In this document: positions 34,439 to 44,949 of the stretch, one piece after another | Layout: the number at the start of each line of letters is the position of its first letter | Numbering within the stretch: the stretch's first letter is position 1 | Assembly (NCBI RefSeq): GCF_009724245.1 | Contig: NZ_WNNK01000007.1 | Coordinates: 186,001-250,000 of the forward strand | Length of the DNA stretch: 64,000 nt | Origin: Pseudomonas spelaei | Lineage (GTDB): Bacteria; Pseudomonadota; Gammaproteobacteria; Pseudomonadales; Pseudomonadaceae | Direction: 5' to 3' | The notes under the pieces: model-generated | Databases searched by the model: none | What the model was told of the DNA's origin: nothing | What the model saw: only the letters and a program-made list of their open reading frames with translations | Translations under genes and position numbers: made by a program

Positions 34439-34444
34439 GTACAA
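34421..34444. promoter_or_regulatory. Possible GntR autoregulatory operator
   Basis: TCGAACATG (34421-34429) and CATGTACAA (34436-34444) are imperfect inverted repeats (7 of 9) spaced by 6 bases and covering the GntR start codon. Such positions occur in self-controlled operators. Unproven. Confidence 0.35.
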
Positions 34445-34508
34445 ATTGATAACCGAAAGCGTGCCGCTACAGCAAGATAATTATTTCAAGGAAAGGAAAA
34501 ATTCGGCC

Positions 34509-35069
34509 TCAAGGCTCCAGGCCAATGGGGAAAAACACACCGCAGCTCCAGACGCCAAGCCAGTTCTGACCGTTGATCGGGCGGCTCACCGCCAACTCCA
34601 CCAACTGGTAGAAAGCGTTGCGATGCACCAGGGCTTCGAGGTTGTTGCGCACCAGCAGGTACGGCGCAGGTTCCTGGGTCTGCGGGTCGATCACCACTCG
34701 CAATGGGTGATCGGTACCGGCTTCGACCTGCTCTTCAACGTTGGTGGTAAAGCGCAAGACCTGGCTTTCACCCTGCCCGTCGACTTCCAGGGTCACCGCG
34801 ACAAACGGCGCATCCTCGACCGTGATCCCGACCTTTTCCACTGGTGTGATCAAGAAGTAATCATCGCCGTCGCGGCGGATGATGTTGGAGAACAACTTGA
34901 CCATGGGTTTGCGACCGATAGGCGTACCCAGGTAAAACCAGGTGCCATCGCGGGCGATGCGCATGTCGATGTCGCCGCAAAAGTCCGGATTCCACAGATG
35001 CACCGGTGCCGGACCTTTGCCCTTGGGCAATTGCGCCAACAAATCATTGGCCTTGGCGGAATCGGTCAT
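34509..35069 (-). CDS. DUF1285 domain-containing protein
   Basis: The 186-residue protein fits DUF1285: an acidic, soluble protein of beta-rich fold (LWNPDFCGDIDMRIARDGTWFYLGTPIGR; ITVEDAPFVAVTLEVDGQG; LVRNNLEALVHRNAFYQLVELA). No signal peptide or catalytic motif is seen. It is downstream of the DUF4823 lipoprotein gene with 17 bases between, so the two are probably cotranscribed. Its function is not established. Confidence 0.9.
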   Translation of the reverse strand: MTDSAKANDLLAQLPKGKGPAPVHLWNPDFCGDIDMRIARDGTWFYLGTPIGRKPMVKLFSNIIRRDGDDYFLITPVEKVGITVEDAPFVAVTLEVDGQGESQVLRFTTNVEEQVEAGTDHPLRVVIDPQTQEPAPYLLVRNNLEALVHRNAFYQLVELAVSRPINGQNWLGVWSCGVFFPIGLEP

Positions 35070-35086
35070 GGGGTTCTCCTCAGGTC

Positions 35087-35692
35087 TTACTGATCACTCA
35101 TGCCCAACAGGCTACGGGCGTATTGCGCCAGGGGCTTGGCAATCAGGTCTTCAGGTTTGGTGTCGTGGAACGTCAGTAAACCGCCACGACTGCGAATCCG
35201 CGCAGTATCAATCAAGTACTGGGTGCTGGTCTCGATCAACATGATCTGAATCACTCCGCTGTCGATCCCCAGGCGATCCACGGCCTGCTGGTCGGCCCAT
35301 TCGTCAGCATTACCGATGCGGTCATCGGCGTTGGCGAAGCGGGTGTACAGCAAGTAATGGGCGCCAACGCTACGCGCCTCAGCCATCGCCTGTTCCAGCC
35401 CCTCCGGCGCGCGGGCGCGGCGGACCATGGGGAAATACTCGACAAAGCCGTTGAAGGCTTCTTCGGCCACCACGTTGGGACGCGGGTAGGCGCTGCCCGG
35501 CGGCGTAAACGCACCCTGGGCAATAAAGATAAAGGAATCGGGCTGCACGCGGATCGAGTTGGCGCGACGGGTATCACTGTGATCGAGAAGCCCGGCATCG
35601 CTCATCTGATAGCGAGTGCCTTCGGCCATATCGCTGACGGTCATGCAACCACCCAACGCCAGTGACGCCAGCAACAACACCAGACTACGCAT
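35087..35692 (-). CDS. DUF4823 domain-containing lipoprotein
   Basis: Starting at the ATG at 35692 (GGAGGATAGG just upstream) gives 201 residues with a lipoprotein signal (MRSLVLLLASLALGGC). The lipidated Cys is residue 16. The mature part contains VGAHYLLYTRFANADDR and VIQIMLIETSTQYLIDTARIRSRGG, typical of DUF4823. It resembles proteins predicted to act at the outer membrane; no function is known. First gene of a pair with the DUF1285 gene. Confidence 0.9.
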   Translation of the reverse strand: MRSLVLLLASLALGGCMTVSDMAEGTRYQMSDAGLLDHSDTRRANSIRVQPDSFIFIAQGAFTPPGSAYPRPNVVAEEAFNGFVEYFPMVRRARAPEGLEQAMAEARSVGAHYLLYTRFANADDRIGNADEWADQQAVDRLGIDSGVIQIMLIETSTQYLIDTARIRSRGGLLTFHDTKPEDLIAKPLAQYARSLLGMSDQ

Positions 35693-35766
35693 CCTATCCT
35701 CCAAAAGCCGGTGACGGAAAACCGGCGAATGGGCACGAGATGCAGATTTTGCGCCAGCTTGGGGGA

Positions 35767-36735
35767 TTAGCCGCCGATGATCTTCATCACCGTTGCTCCG
35801 CCCGAGAACGCCACTTCTTGCTTGTCGCCCAACGCCTTGACCAATAGCCGCTGCAAGGCCGGCAACGCCTGATGGCGGGGCTTGTCCAACAGGTCACCAA
35901 CATAGTGACGATTACTCGACGACAGGCAGCCATGGAGCCAGCCCGTGGACGACAGCCGCAACCGCGAGCAGGTACGGCAGAACGGCACGCTTTCGTTGGC
36001 AATCACACCAAAGAAGCCTTTGCCCGGCACTTCATAACGCACGGCTGTGGCATCCACCGGGGCATCGGCTTGCAGGTATTCATGGTGGTCGCCAATCAGG
36101 CTCAGCAATTGCTGGAGGCTGACGAATTGCTGGAGGAAGGCATTGGCGTCAGTGGCCAAGTGGCCCATGCGCATCAGTTCGATGAAGCGCAACTCATAGC
36201 CGCGCTCCAGGCAATAGTCGAGCAGCGGCATGACCTGGTCGAGGTTCTGACCGCGCAACGGCACCATATTGACCTTGATCTTGATCCCGGCCGCGCTCGC
36301 CTGGTCCATACCATCGAGCACCGTGGCCAGATCGCCGCCGCGGGCAATGCTGCGAAAGCCGTCGGCATCCAGGGTATCGAGGGAAACATTGATCCGCCGA
36401 ATCCCGGCGTCCACCAGCAGTGGCAGCTTGCGTGCCAGTAACTGACCATTGGTGGTCAGGCTGATGTCACTCAAGCCCATCTGCCCCACCGCCCCCATGA
36501 AGGCTTCCAGCTTGGGACTGACCAAAGGCTCACCACCGGTAATCCTCAGACGCTCGATACCCGCGGCTTCAATCAAATAGGCCACGCCACGCGCCATTGC
36601 CTCGGCCGACAGCTCATCCTGCGCAGCCACCAGCCGCTTGCCATTGGGCACGCAGTAGGTACACGCATAGTTACAGGCTGAGGTCAGGCTGATCCGCAAA
36701 TTGCGGAATCGCCTGCCTTGTCGATCAACGATCAT
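35767..36735 (-). CDS. moaA: GTP 3',8-cyclase (radical SAM)
   Basis: The 322-residue protein has the radical-SAM cluster C21, C25, C28 in CNYACTYC, the SAM motif RITGGEPLV, a second 4Fe-4S site in CRTCSRLRLSSTGWLHGC and the C-terminal Gly-Gly (IIGG). It catalyses the first step of molybdenum cofactor synthesis. Pseudomonads commonly have two moaA copies; this one stands alone, without moaC, moaB or moeA. Part of its product may serve the Mo-hydroxylase encoded at 55-59 kb. That link is inference. Confidence 0.95.
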   Translation of the reverse strand: MIVDRQGRRFRNLRISLTSACNYACTYCVPNGKRLVAAQDELSAEAMARGVAYLIEAAGIERLRITGGEPLVSPKLEAFMGAVGQMGLSDISLTTNGQLLARKLPLLVDAGIRRINVSLDTLDADGFRSIARGGDLATVLDGMDQASAAGIKIKVNMVPLRGQNLDQVMPLLDYCLERGYELRFIELMRMGHLATDANAFLQQFVSLQQLLSLIGDHHEYLQADAPVDATAVRYEVPGKGFFGVIANESVPFCRTCSRLRLSSTGWLHGCLSSSNRHYVGDLLDKPRHQALPALQRLLVKALGDKQEVAFSGGATVMKIIGG

Positions 36736-36874
36736 GGATCACTCCGGCAGAGGATAATTCGGGCGCGCTAAAACCTGACTCATAAATCAGATTTTAGCAA
36801 GGTCCTTGCCTGAGTATATTCCTGGGCTACTGCACCCGGCAGAAAATCATATCGCCATCATTTGCGCGAATGAC

Positions 36875-37528
36875 TCAGGTAGCAGGTGTCTCGGCGTTCG
36901 GCAGATCGGTGCTGTGCTTGCGCTTGTTGCCCATGCGCACGCCGATATCCATCAGGAACTGGAAGAAGCCTTCCTGATCTTCCAGCACATTGCTCCAGAA
37001 CGGCGAGTGATACAGCGCGACGGCGCCATGCACCAACGCCCAGGCCGCACAGTAGTGGAAGTACGGTGGCACATCTTCCAGCTTGCCTTCGCTGATGCGA
37101 CCCTTGATCAGCAGGGTCAGGCGTTCGAAGTTGGAGGCGCGGATCTTGTGCAGCTCCTCGACCATCTCCGGCACCTGGTTGCCCTTGACCACCTTCTCTT
37201 CCAGGCGATCAAACAAGCGATAGCGCTGTGGATCACGCATGCGGAATTCGAAGTAGGCCCGGGACAGGGCTTCCTTGTCCTTGTCGACATCCGCCGAGTG
37301 CAACAACGCGTTCAAATCCCGCTCGTAGTCGAGCATCAGGCGCAAGTAGATCTCAGCCTTGGACTTGAAGTGCTTGTAGATGGTGCCTTTGCCGATACCC
37401 ACGGCATCCGCAATCATCTCGACGGTGACGCTGTCTTCACCTTGTTCGAGGAACAGCTTGAGTGCGGTGTCGAGAATTTCCTGCTCGCGGCGGCGAAACT
37501 CACGGACCTTACGGGGTTCTTTGTGCAT
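36875..37528 (-). CDS. TetR family transcriptional regulator
   Basis: The 217-residue protein has an N-terminal TetR DNA-binding domain (about 15-60; VEMIADAVGIGKGTIYKHFKSKAEIYL). Its all-helical ligand domain resembles the regulator next to tatD in other pseudomonads (the position of PA2957). A dyad ACTGAACG-GT-CGTTGGGC at 37621-37638, about 93 bases upstream of the start, is a possible operator (5 of 8 positions). Effector and targets cannot be read from the sequence. Confidence 0.92.
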   Translation of the reverse strand: MHKEPRKVREFRRREQEILDTALKLFLEQGEDSVTVEMIADAVGIGKGTIYKHFKSKAEIYLRLMLDYERDLNALLHSADVDKDKEALSRAYFEFRMRDPQRYRLFDRLEEKVVKGNQVPEMVEELHKIRASNFERLTLLIKGRISEGKLEDVPPYFHYCAAWALVHGAVALYHSPFWSNVLEDQEGFFQFLMDIGVRMGNKRKHSTDLPNAETPAT

Positions 37529-37823
37529 AAGAAAAGGTCTGCAGAGGTCAATATGGGGAGGGTTGTGCGTCCCAAGCTGTGCTTGGTGGAACGTTTTACC
37601 CGGTGCGTGGGATTATCCCGACTGAACGGTCGTTGGGCAACGTCTATGTGAACAACCCAGACACTTAACTTACAGTCCGCCAACGAATAAGGCCGCTTGA
37701 GTCAGAAACAAGACACGACCTATTCGGGCGTCTACCGCACCAATGAGAACTCAACCGAAGCGGACGTATTCCAAATCTGTTTAAAAAACGATCAGATGTG
37801 GCTGGACTGAATGGGATACTGAT

Positions 37824-37830
37824 CAATACT
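37824..37830 (+). promoter_or_regulatory. Possible sigmaS-type -10 element of rgsA
   Basis: CAATACT followed by TGA resembles the extended -10 (CTATACT) favoured by RpoS. RgsA is known as an RpoS-dependent RNA in pseudomonads. It lies 6-7 bases before the predicted start. Confidence 0.4.
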
Positions 37831-37836
37831 TGAAAT

Positions 37837-37953
37837 GTCGGCGCGACATCTCCCCCAAGTGATGCGTCGACCTGGGTACCGACGGACTGTGTACCTTTGT
37901 TTTACTCCTAATGGTCTTAGCCCGGATTCACCCCCCAGAACCCGGGTTTTTTT
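37837..37953 (+). ncRNA. rgsA: Probable RgsA (P16) small regulatory RNA
   Basis: In P. aeruginosa the RgsA/P16 RNA lies just before tatD (PA2958.1), and this region holds a transcript-like segment at the same place. A sigmaS-like -10 sits at 37824-37830. About 115 bases follow with stems such as GTCGGCGCGACAT and GGTACCGACGGACTGTGTACC. It ends in a terminator, AGCCCGG / CCGGGTT plus eight T. RgsA is induced by RpoS and affects peroxide resistance. Length and location agree with the known RNA. Exact ends are estimated; identity rests on synteny and structure, not alignment. Confidence 0.75.
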
Positions 37954-37954
37954 T
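37919..37954 (+). terminator. Terminator of rgsA
   Basis: AGCCCGG (37919-37925) pairs with CCGGGTT (37942-37948), with one G-U pair, and a run of T continues to 37954. It lies 10 bases from the tatD stop codon on the opposite strand. Confidence 0.8.
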
Positions 37955-37963
37955 GCCTTGAAT

Positions 37964-38746
37964 TTAAGCGACGTGCGCCAAGGGGAACAGGCGCTTGAAG
38001 TTTTCGGTGGTCTGCTCGGCAAACCGCTCGTAGGACTCGCCCCGCAACATCGCCAGGTAGTCCGCCACATCCCGCACATATTGCGGCAGGTTCGGCTTGC
38101 CACGGTGCGGAATCGGCGCCAGATACGGCGAATCGGTCTCCACCAGCAGACGGTCCGCCGGGACTTGGCGAGCCACATCACGCAACGCATCCGCATTACG
38201 GAAGGTGACGATGCCCGACAGGGAGATGTAAAAGCCCAGGTCCAGAGCGGCCTTGGCCATGTCCCAGTCCTCGGTGAAGCAGTGCAACACGCCCGCCTGG
38301 GGCAGCGCGGCTTCGCGCAGCAGGGCCAAGGTGTCGGCACGGGCGCCACGGGTGTGGACGATCACCGGTTTGCCGGTTTGCCGGGCGGCTTGCAGGTGCA
38401 GACGGAACGATGCCTGTTGGAGCTCGGCGGCTTCCGGCTCGTAGTGATAATCCAGGCCGGTCTCGCCTATGGCTACCACTCGTGGATGATTGAGCTCGCC
38501 CAGCAGCCAATCCAGGGCCGGCGCTTCACCGGGCTTGAGGTCCAGGGGATGAATGCCCACCGAACAATCGACATCGGCGTAACGCTCGGCCAGGGCTTTG
38601 ACGTCGGCGGCATTTTCGGCGCTGACGCCGATACACAGGAAGTGCCCTACCCCGCGCTGACGCGCAGCCTCAAGGGCGGCATCCAGGGAGCCGCCGTGTT
38701 CGGCGAGGTCGAGGCGATCGAGGTGGCAATGGGAGTCTACGAGCAT
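37964..38746 (-). CDS. TatD family metal-dependent hydrolase
   Basis: The 260-residue protein has the metal ligands HCHLD at the N-terminus (VDSHCHLDRLD), GETGLDYH (catalytic Glu-Asp), HTRG near 132, HCFTE near 155 and the late ETDSPYL. It belongs to the YcfH/TatD group of DNases (3'-5' exonuclease or D-aminoacyl-tRNA deacylase activities have been shown for relatives). It follows holB by 63 bases with no pilZ between. Weak SD. Confidence 0.94.
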   Translation of the reverse strand: MLVDSHCHLDRLDLAEHGGSLDAALEAARQRGVGHFLCIGVSAENAADVKALAERYADVDCSVGIHPLDLKPGEAPALDWLLGELNHPRVVAIGETGLDYHYEPEAAELQQASFRLHLQAARQTGKPVIVHTRGARADTLALLREAALPQAGVLHCFTEDWDMAKAALDLGFYISLSGIVTFRNADALRDVARQVPADRLLVETDSPYLAPIPHRGKPNLPQYVRDVADYLAMLRGESYERFAEQTTENFKRLFPLAHVA

Positions 38747-38809
38747 AGGAAATTACAACTTGAGTCACAGGAAGTGTCTGGCCAACGATACACCTGTCGG
38801 CCACTGAAA

Positions 38810-40433
<1,624 letters not shown>

Positions 40434-40443
40434 TTAGTCAGAG

Positions 40444-41574
40444 TCATTGCGGGCTTTGCGGCGCGTCGGCGTCCGGCACTGAAGCAGGCTCGGGCGCTTG
40501 TTCAGCGGGTACCTCGGGGGCCGTATCAGCGGGCTTCGCCACAGGCGCGGGGCTGGAGCGGTAATCGGCACGACGCTTGATCTGGAATTCACGCACCGCA
40601 GTATTATGCGCATCCAGGTTGTCAGAGAAAATATGGCTGCCATCGCCACGGGCGACAAAATACAGGCTACTGCCCGGCACCGGGTTCAGCGCGGCATGAA
40701 TGGCCTCGCGGCCCACCATGGCAATCGGTGTCGGCGGCAAGCCGCTAATCACATAAGTGTTGTAGGGCGTAGCTTCCTTGAGGTGGGCGCGGGTCAACTT
40801 GCCGTTGTAGCGCTCACCCAGGCCATAGATCACCGTCGGGTCCGTTTGCAGCAACATGCCGATCTGCATGCGCCGCACAAACACCCCGGCAATCTGCCCA
40901 CGCTCTTCTGGCACTCCGGTTTCTTTCTCCACCAGAGAGGCCATGATCAGCGCTTGATAGGGTTCGGTGTAGGGCGCATCGGGAGCGCGCTTGCTCCATT
41001 CCTGAGCGAGGACATCATCCAGTCGGTTGTAGGACTTTTTCAGTAACTCAAGGTCCGTCATGCCACGTACAAAACGATAGGTGTCCGGGAAGAACCGCCC
41101 TTCCGGGAAAATGCCTGGGTGACCAAGCTTGTCCATCACCTCACTGTCGCTCAAGCCCGACAGGGTTTGCTCGATTTTTTCATGTTTGGCCAAGGCGGCG
41201 CGCACCTGGCGGAAGTTCCAGCCTTCCACCAGCGTGATGCTGTACTGCACCACTTCGCCACGCTGCCACAGACCGATCAGGCCCTGGGCGGTAAGGCCGG
41301 GGGTCATGCGGTATTCACCGCTGTGCAGCGGCTGGCCGTCGAGATTGAAACGCCAGTAGAGACGCAGCCAGAAGGCGTCCTTGAGCACACCGTCATTTTC
41401 CAGACGGTTGAAGGTGCCAGTGGGTGTGGCACCGGCCGGTACATCCAGCAACTGCTCCTGGCTCAGGTTTAAAGACTGCTCCAGGGCTGAGTTCATCTTC
41501 CAGGCAGAAGCGCCCAGCAGCAGACCCGCCAGGACCAGGCCGATCTCCAGCAACAGTACAAATTTACGTCTCAA
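40444..41574 (-). CDS. mltG: Endolytic murein transglycosylase
   Basis: The 376-residue inner-membrane protein has one N-terminal membrane segment (RRKFVLLLEIGLVLAGLLLGASAW). The YceG catalytic domain follows with MASLVEKETGVPEERGQIAGVF (the first E of this motif is catalytic). A Pro/Ala-rich tail of about 45 residues follows. It cuts nascent glycan strands. The start is probably the TTG at 41574, giving LRRKFV; the SD is poor and the start lies just inside the end of pabC (2 bases apart). Confidence 0.93.
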   Translation of the reverse strand: MRRKFVLLLEIGLVLAGLLLGASAWKMNSALEQSLNLSQEQLLDVPAGATPTGTFNRLENDGVLKDAFWLRLYWRFNLDGQPLHSGEYRMTPGLTAQGLIGLWQRGEVVQYSITLVEGWNFRQVRAALAKHEKIEQTLSGLSDSEVMDKLGHPGIFPEGRFFPDTYRFVRGMTDLELLKKSYNRLDDVLAQEWSKRAPDAPYTEPYQALIMASLVEKETGVPEERGQIAGVFVRRMQIGMLLQTDPTVIYGLGERYNGKLTRAHLKEATPYNTYVISGLPPTPIAMVGREAIHAALNPVPGSSLYFVARGDGSHIFSDNLDAHNTAVREFQIKRRADYRSSPAPVAKPADTAPEVPAEQAPEPASVPDADAPQSPQ

Positions 41575-41575
41575 A

Positions 41576-42391
41576 TCAAATACCCAATAGCGCGCGAACA
41601 ATGCCCTGCAGTTTACGGGTGAGCGGCCCAACCGACCAGCTCATTGCCCCACATCCACGCACCGGCCAAATGCCATATACGCTGTTGCAAACGAAGACTT
41701 CGTCGGCCCGCTGTAGTTGCTCAAAACTGATATCGGCCACGATTACCGGGATGCCCAATGCCTGCGCCTGGGCCAACAACTCGGCCCGCATGACGCCAGC
41801 GACACCACAGCGATTCAGATCAGCGGTCAGCAACCTGCCGTCACGCACCAGGAACAGGTTGCTGAACACGCCTTCAATGACTCGACCGGACATATCCAGC
41901 ATCAAACCTTCAGCATGATCGGCATCCTGCCACTCGGAACGGGCAATCACCTGTTCCAGGCGATTGAGGTGCTTGAGACCGGCGAGTAAAGGTTGCTCGG
42001 ACAAACGGGTAGCGCACGGGAACAGGCGTATGCCTGACGCCCCATGAGCTTCGGGATAAGTGGCAGGTGGACTGCCTTGCAGAATGCGACGCGCCGAGGC
42101 CCCCGCGTTGATGCCATACCCGCGCAGGCTATCGCCACGCGTGAGGATCAACTTGAGTACACCATTGCCCAGGGCGGCGGCATAGGTCAGCAACTCGCTG
42201 CGGATCAACGGCTGATCCGCAACAATCGCCAATCGCCTGCAGCCTTCGTCGAGGCGCTGCAGGTGGCGGTCGAGCAGCACCGGCTGCCCAGCCTTGACGG
42301 CGATGGTCTCAAACAAGCCATCGCCGTATGCCAGGCCGCGGTCTTTCAGGGACACTGCGTCCGCCGGCTGACCGTCGACCCAGCTGTGCAT
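41576..42391 (-). CDS. pabC: Aminodeoxychorismate lyase
   Basis: The 271-residue PLP enzyme (fold type IV) converts 4-amino-4-deoxychorismate into 4-aminobenzoate and pyruvate for folate. It has the LKHLNRLEQVIAR lysine region and EVFVCNSVYGIWPVR near the end. Its start overlaps the fabF stop by one base. pabC next to acpP-fabF is the usual order in this group. Confidence 0.94.
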   Translation of the reverse strand: MHSWVDGQPADAVSLKDRGLAYGDGLFETIAVKAGQPVLLDRHLQRLDEGCRRLAIVADQPLIRSELLTYAAALGNGVLKLILTRGDSLRGYGINAGASARRILQGSPPATYPEAHGASGIRLFPCATRLSEQPLLAGLKHLNRLEQVIARSEWQDADHAEGLMLDMSGRVIEGVFSNLFLVRDGRLLTADLNRCGVAGVMRAELLAQAQALGIPVIVADISFEQLQRADEVFVCNSVYGIWPVRGCGAMSWSVGPLTRKLQGIVRALLGI

Positions 42392-43635
42392 TACTCGGCG
42401 AACCGACGGAACACCAGGGAACCGTTGGTGCCGCCAAAGCCAAACGAGTTGGACAACACCACGTCGATCGGCATTTTCTGCGGCTCGTGAGGCACGAAGT
42501 TCAGGTCGCAGCCTTCATCCGGCTCATCCAGGTTGATGGTCGGCGGTGCGACCTGATCCTGGATCGCCAGCACACTGAAGATCGCTTCGACCGCGCCCGC
42601 CGCACCCAACAGGTGACCGGTCATGGACTTGGTGGAGCTGACCGCCAGCTTGTAGGCATGCTCGCCAAATACCGACTTGATGGCTTCGGCTTCCGCCAGG
42701 TCGCCAGTCGGGGTCGACGTACCGTGGGCGTTGATGTACTGCACCTGATCAACGTTGATCCTGGCATCGCGCAGCGCGTTGGTGATGCAACGTGCAGCAC
42801 CTGCACCATCGGCTGGCGGCGACGTCATGTGGTAGGCATCACCGCTCATGCCAAAACCGATCAGTTCGGCGTAGATGGTCGCGCCACGAGCCTTGGCGTG
42901 CTCCAGCTCTTCAAGCACCAGCGCACCGGCACCATCGGAAAGCACAAAGCCATCACGGCCCTTGTCCCACGGACGACTGGCACGGGTCGGCTCGTCATTG
43001 CGGGTCGACAACGCACGGGAGGCACCAAAGCCGCCCATGCCCAGACCGCAAGCGGCCATTTCGGCGCCACCGGCGATCATCACGTCGGCCTCGTCATAGG
43101 CGATGTTACGCGCCGCCATGCCGATGCAGTGAGTGCCCGTGGTGCACGCCGTGGAAATGGCGTAGTTAGGCCCCTGGGCACCCAGATGGATGGACAGGAA
43201 GCCGGAAATCATATTGATGATCGAACCGGGCACGAAGAACGGTGAGATTCGACGGGGACCGGATTCATGCAGGGTGCGGCTGGTCTCTTCGATATTGGTC
43301 AGACCGCCAATACCCGAACCCATGGCCACGCCGATGCGCTCACGGTTGGCGTCGGTGACTTCCAGGCCGGCATTACGCACTGCCTGAAAACCGGCTGCCA
43401 GGCCGTATTGAATGAACAGGTCGAGTTTGCGGGATTCCTTGACCGAGAGATATTCCTCGACATTGAAACCCTTTACCGAGCCGCCAAAACGGGTGGAATA
43501 GGCAGAAAGGTCCGTATGCTCAATCAGACCAATACCACTGTGGCCAGCCAGAATGCCCTGCCAACTGCTCGGCACATCCGTACCCAGTGGCGACAACATA
43601 CCCATACCGGTGACTACGACGCGTCTACGCGACAC
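42391..43635 (-). CDS. fabF: Beta-ketoacyl-ACP synthase II
   Basis: The 414-residue condensing enzyme has the catalytic Cys in [13 protein letters not shown] (about 165) and the histidines in [12 protein letters not shown] (about 305) and [14 protein letters not shown] (about 341). It elongates fatty acids by malonyl-ACP condensation, and the FabF type is needed for temperature control of unsaturated chains. It follows acpP after a terminator-like hairpin at 43683-43716. Confidence 0.96.
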   Translation of the reverse strand: MSRRRVVVTGMGMLSPLGTDVPSSWQGILAGHSGIGLIEHTDLSAYSTRFGGSVKGFNVEEYLSVKESRKLDLFIQYGLAAGFQAVRNAGLEVTDANRERIGVAMGSGIGGLTNIEETSRTLHESGPRRISPFFVPGSIINMISGFLSIHLGAQGPNYAISTACTTGTHCIGMAARNIAYDEADVMIAGGAEMAACGLGMGGFGASRALSTRNDEPTRASRPWDKGRDGFVLSDGAGALVLEELEHAKARGATIYAELIGFGMSGDAYHMTSPPADGAGAARCITNALRDARINVDQVQYINAHGTSTPTGDLAEAEAIKSVFGEHAYKLAVSSTKSMTGHLLGAAGAVEAIFSVLAIQDQVAPPTINLDEPDEGCDLNFVPHEPQKMPIDVVLSNSFGFGGTNGSLVFRRFAE

Positions 43636-43682
43636 AGCACTCTCCTTTTTCTAATGACGACACTTTGCATCAGGCCTAAAGG

Positions 43683-43716
43683 AAAAAACCGCACGCCATA
43701 GGGCAGTGCGGTTTTT
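43683..43716 (-). terminator. Bidirectional hairpin between acpP and fabF
   Basis: CCGCAC (43689-43694) and GTGCGG (43706-43711) with A and T runs outside. Read leftwards it would end much of the acpP message, giving more ACP than FabF. Confidence 0.75.
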
Positions 43717-43745
43717 CCTTCACAGCAAGCGACGATTACAAACTA

Positions 43746-43982
43746 TTACGCCTGGTGGCTAGTAACGTAGTCGATAGCAGCTTGAACAGTAGTGATTTTT
43801 TCAGCTTCTTCGTCCGGGATTTCGGTCTCGAATTCCTCTTCCAGAGCCATCACCAGCTCAACGGTGTCAAGGGAGTCGGCACCCAGGTCTTCAACGAAGG
43901 AAGCAGTGTTGGTCACTTCTTCTTCTTTAACGCCCAGTTGCTCGGCAACGATTTTCTTGACGCGCTCTTCGATGGTGCTCAT
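43746..43982 (-). CDS. acpP: Acyl carrier protein
   Basis: The 78-residue acidic protein carries growing fatty acyl chains on a phosphopantetheine arm attached to S37 in the motif GADSLDTVE. Sequence and length are typical. The 190-base gap to fabG includes a T-rich leader and a hairpin near 44050-44075, and probably a strong own promoter, consistent with high ACP need. Confidence 0.97.
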   Translation of the reverse strand: MSTIEERVKKIVAEQLGVKEEEVTNTASFVEDLGADSLDTVELVMALEEEFETEIPDEEAEKITTVQAAIDYVTSHQA

Positions 43983-44174
43983 ACCTTGTTTTCACTCCTA
44001 ATGGACAAATTCAGGCAGCTGGCCAGTGGGTAAGTGTATAGAAAGGCTTTTCAGCTTTTCAACTGAAAGCTTCACCCTCGTACCCTATTGGCCATCTGTC
44101 TATAAATAGATTGCAGCTTTATAACGGATTTTAGACAGCTCGTATGACATTTTTTTGAAGCGATCCGTCACAAT

Positions 44175-44918
44175 TTAACTCATGTACATCCCGCCGTTCA
44201 CCGGGATTGTAGCCCCAGTCACGTATGCCGCACCGTCGGATGCCAGGAAAGCGACCACATTAGCGATCTCTTGAGCCTGGCCCAGACGGCCCAGCGGAAT
44301 CTGCGTCAGCAAGGCTTCACGCTGCGCCTCAGGCAATTCGCGGGTCATATCGGTGTCGATGAACCCTGGGGCCACCGAGTTGACCGTAATCGACCGCGAG
44401 CCGACTTCACGCGCCAGTGCACGACTGAAACCTTCCAGACCGGCCTTGGCGGCGGCGTAGTTTACTTGGCCTGCGTTGCCCATGGCACCCACTACAGAGC
44501 CAATATTGATAATTCGACCCCAACGCGCCTTGGTCATGCCGCGCAGAACACCCTTGGACAGGCGAAACAGACTGTTCAAGTTGGTGTCGACGACATCATG
44601 CCACTCGTCGTCTTTCATGCGCATCATCAGGTTATCGCGGGTGATACCGGCGTTGTTCACCAGAATAGCCGGGGCACCGAACTGCGCGGTGATTTCGGCC
44701 AATACGGCAGCCACGGACTCATCACTGGTCACATTGAGCTCAAGACCGGTGCCTTGAACGCCATTTTCCTTCAACGTCGCAGCAATACGCTCAGCGCCGG
44801 CGGCGGAGGTTGCAGTACCGATGACCACAGCGCCCAGACGGCCCAGCTCCAGGGCGATCGCCTGGCCAATGCCACGGCTTGCGCCAGTAACCAGTGCAAC
44901 TTTACCTTGCAGACTCAT
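44175..44918 (-). CDS. fabG: 3-oxoacyl-ACP reductase
   Basis: The 247-residue NADPH-linked SDR has TGASRGIG near the N-terminus, NNAG and YAAAKAG with the catalytic Tyr-Lys, and an invariant Ser in NIGSVVG. It reduces beta-ketoacyl-ACP. It follows fabD after 31 bases and precedes acpP. Confidence 0.96.
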   Translation of the reverse strand: MSLQGKVALVTGASRGIGQAIALELGRLGAVVIGTATSAAGAERIAATLKENGVQGTGLELNVTSDESVAAVLAEITAQFGAPAILVNNAGITRDNLMMRMKDDEWHDVVDTNLNSLFRLSKGVLRGMTKARWGRIINIGSVVGAMGNAGQVNYAAAKAGLEGFSRALAREVGSRSITVNSVAPGFIDTDMTRELPEAQREALLTQIPLGRLGQAQEIANVVAFLASDGAAYVTGATIPVNGGMYMS

Positions 44919-44949
44919 GCAGGCTTCTCCTAAGTTCGGAAATTAAGGC

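Noticed and set aside
37657-37674. GacA upstream activating sequence (TGTAAG-N6-CTTACA) for rgsA
   Set aside because: Only the CTTACA half (37669-37674) is present; the partner half is absent.
37792-38349. 185-codon frame overlapping the rgsA region and tatD
   Set aside because: It is out of frame with tatD, Arg/Cys/Pro-rich and without homology.
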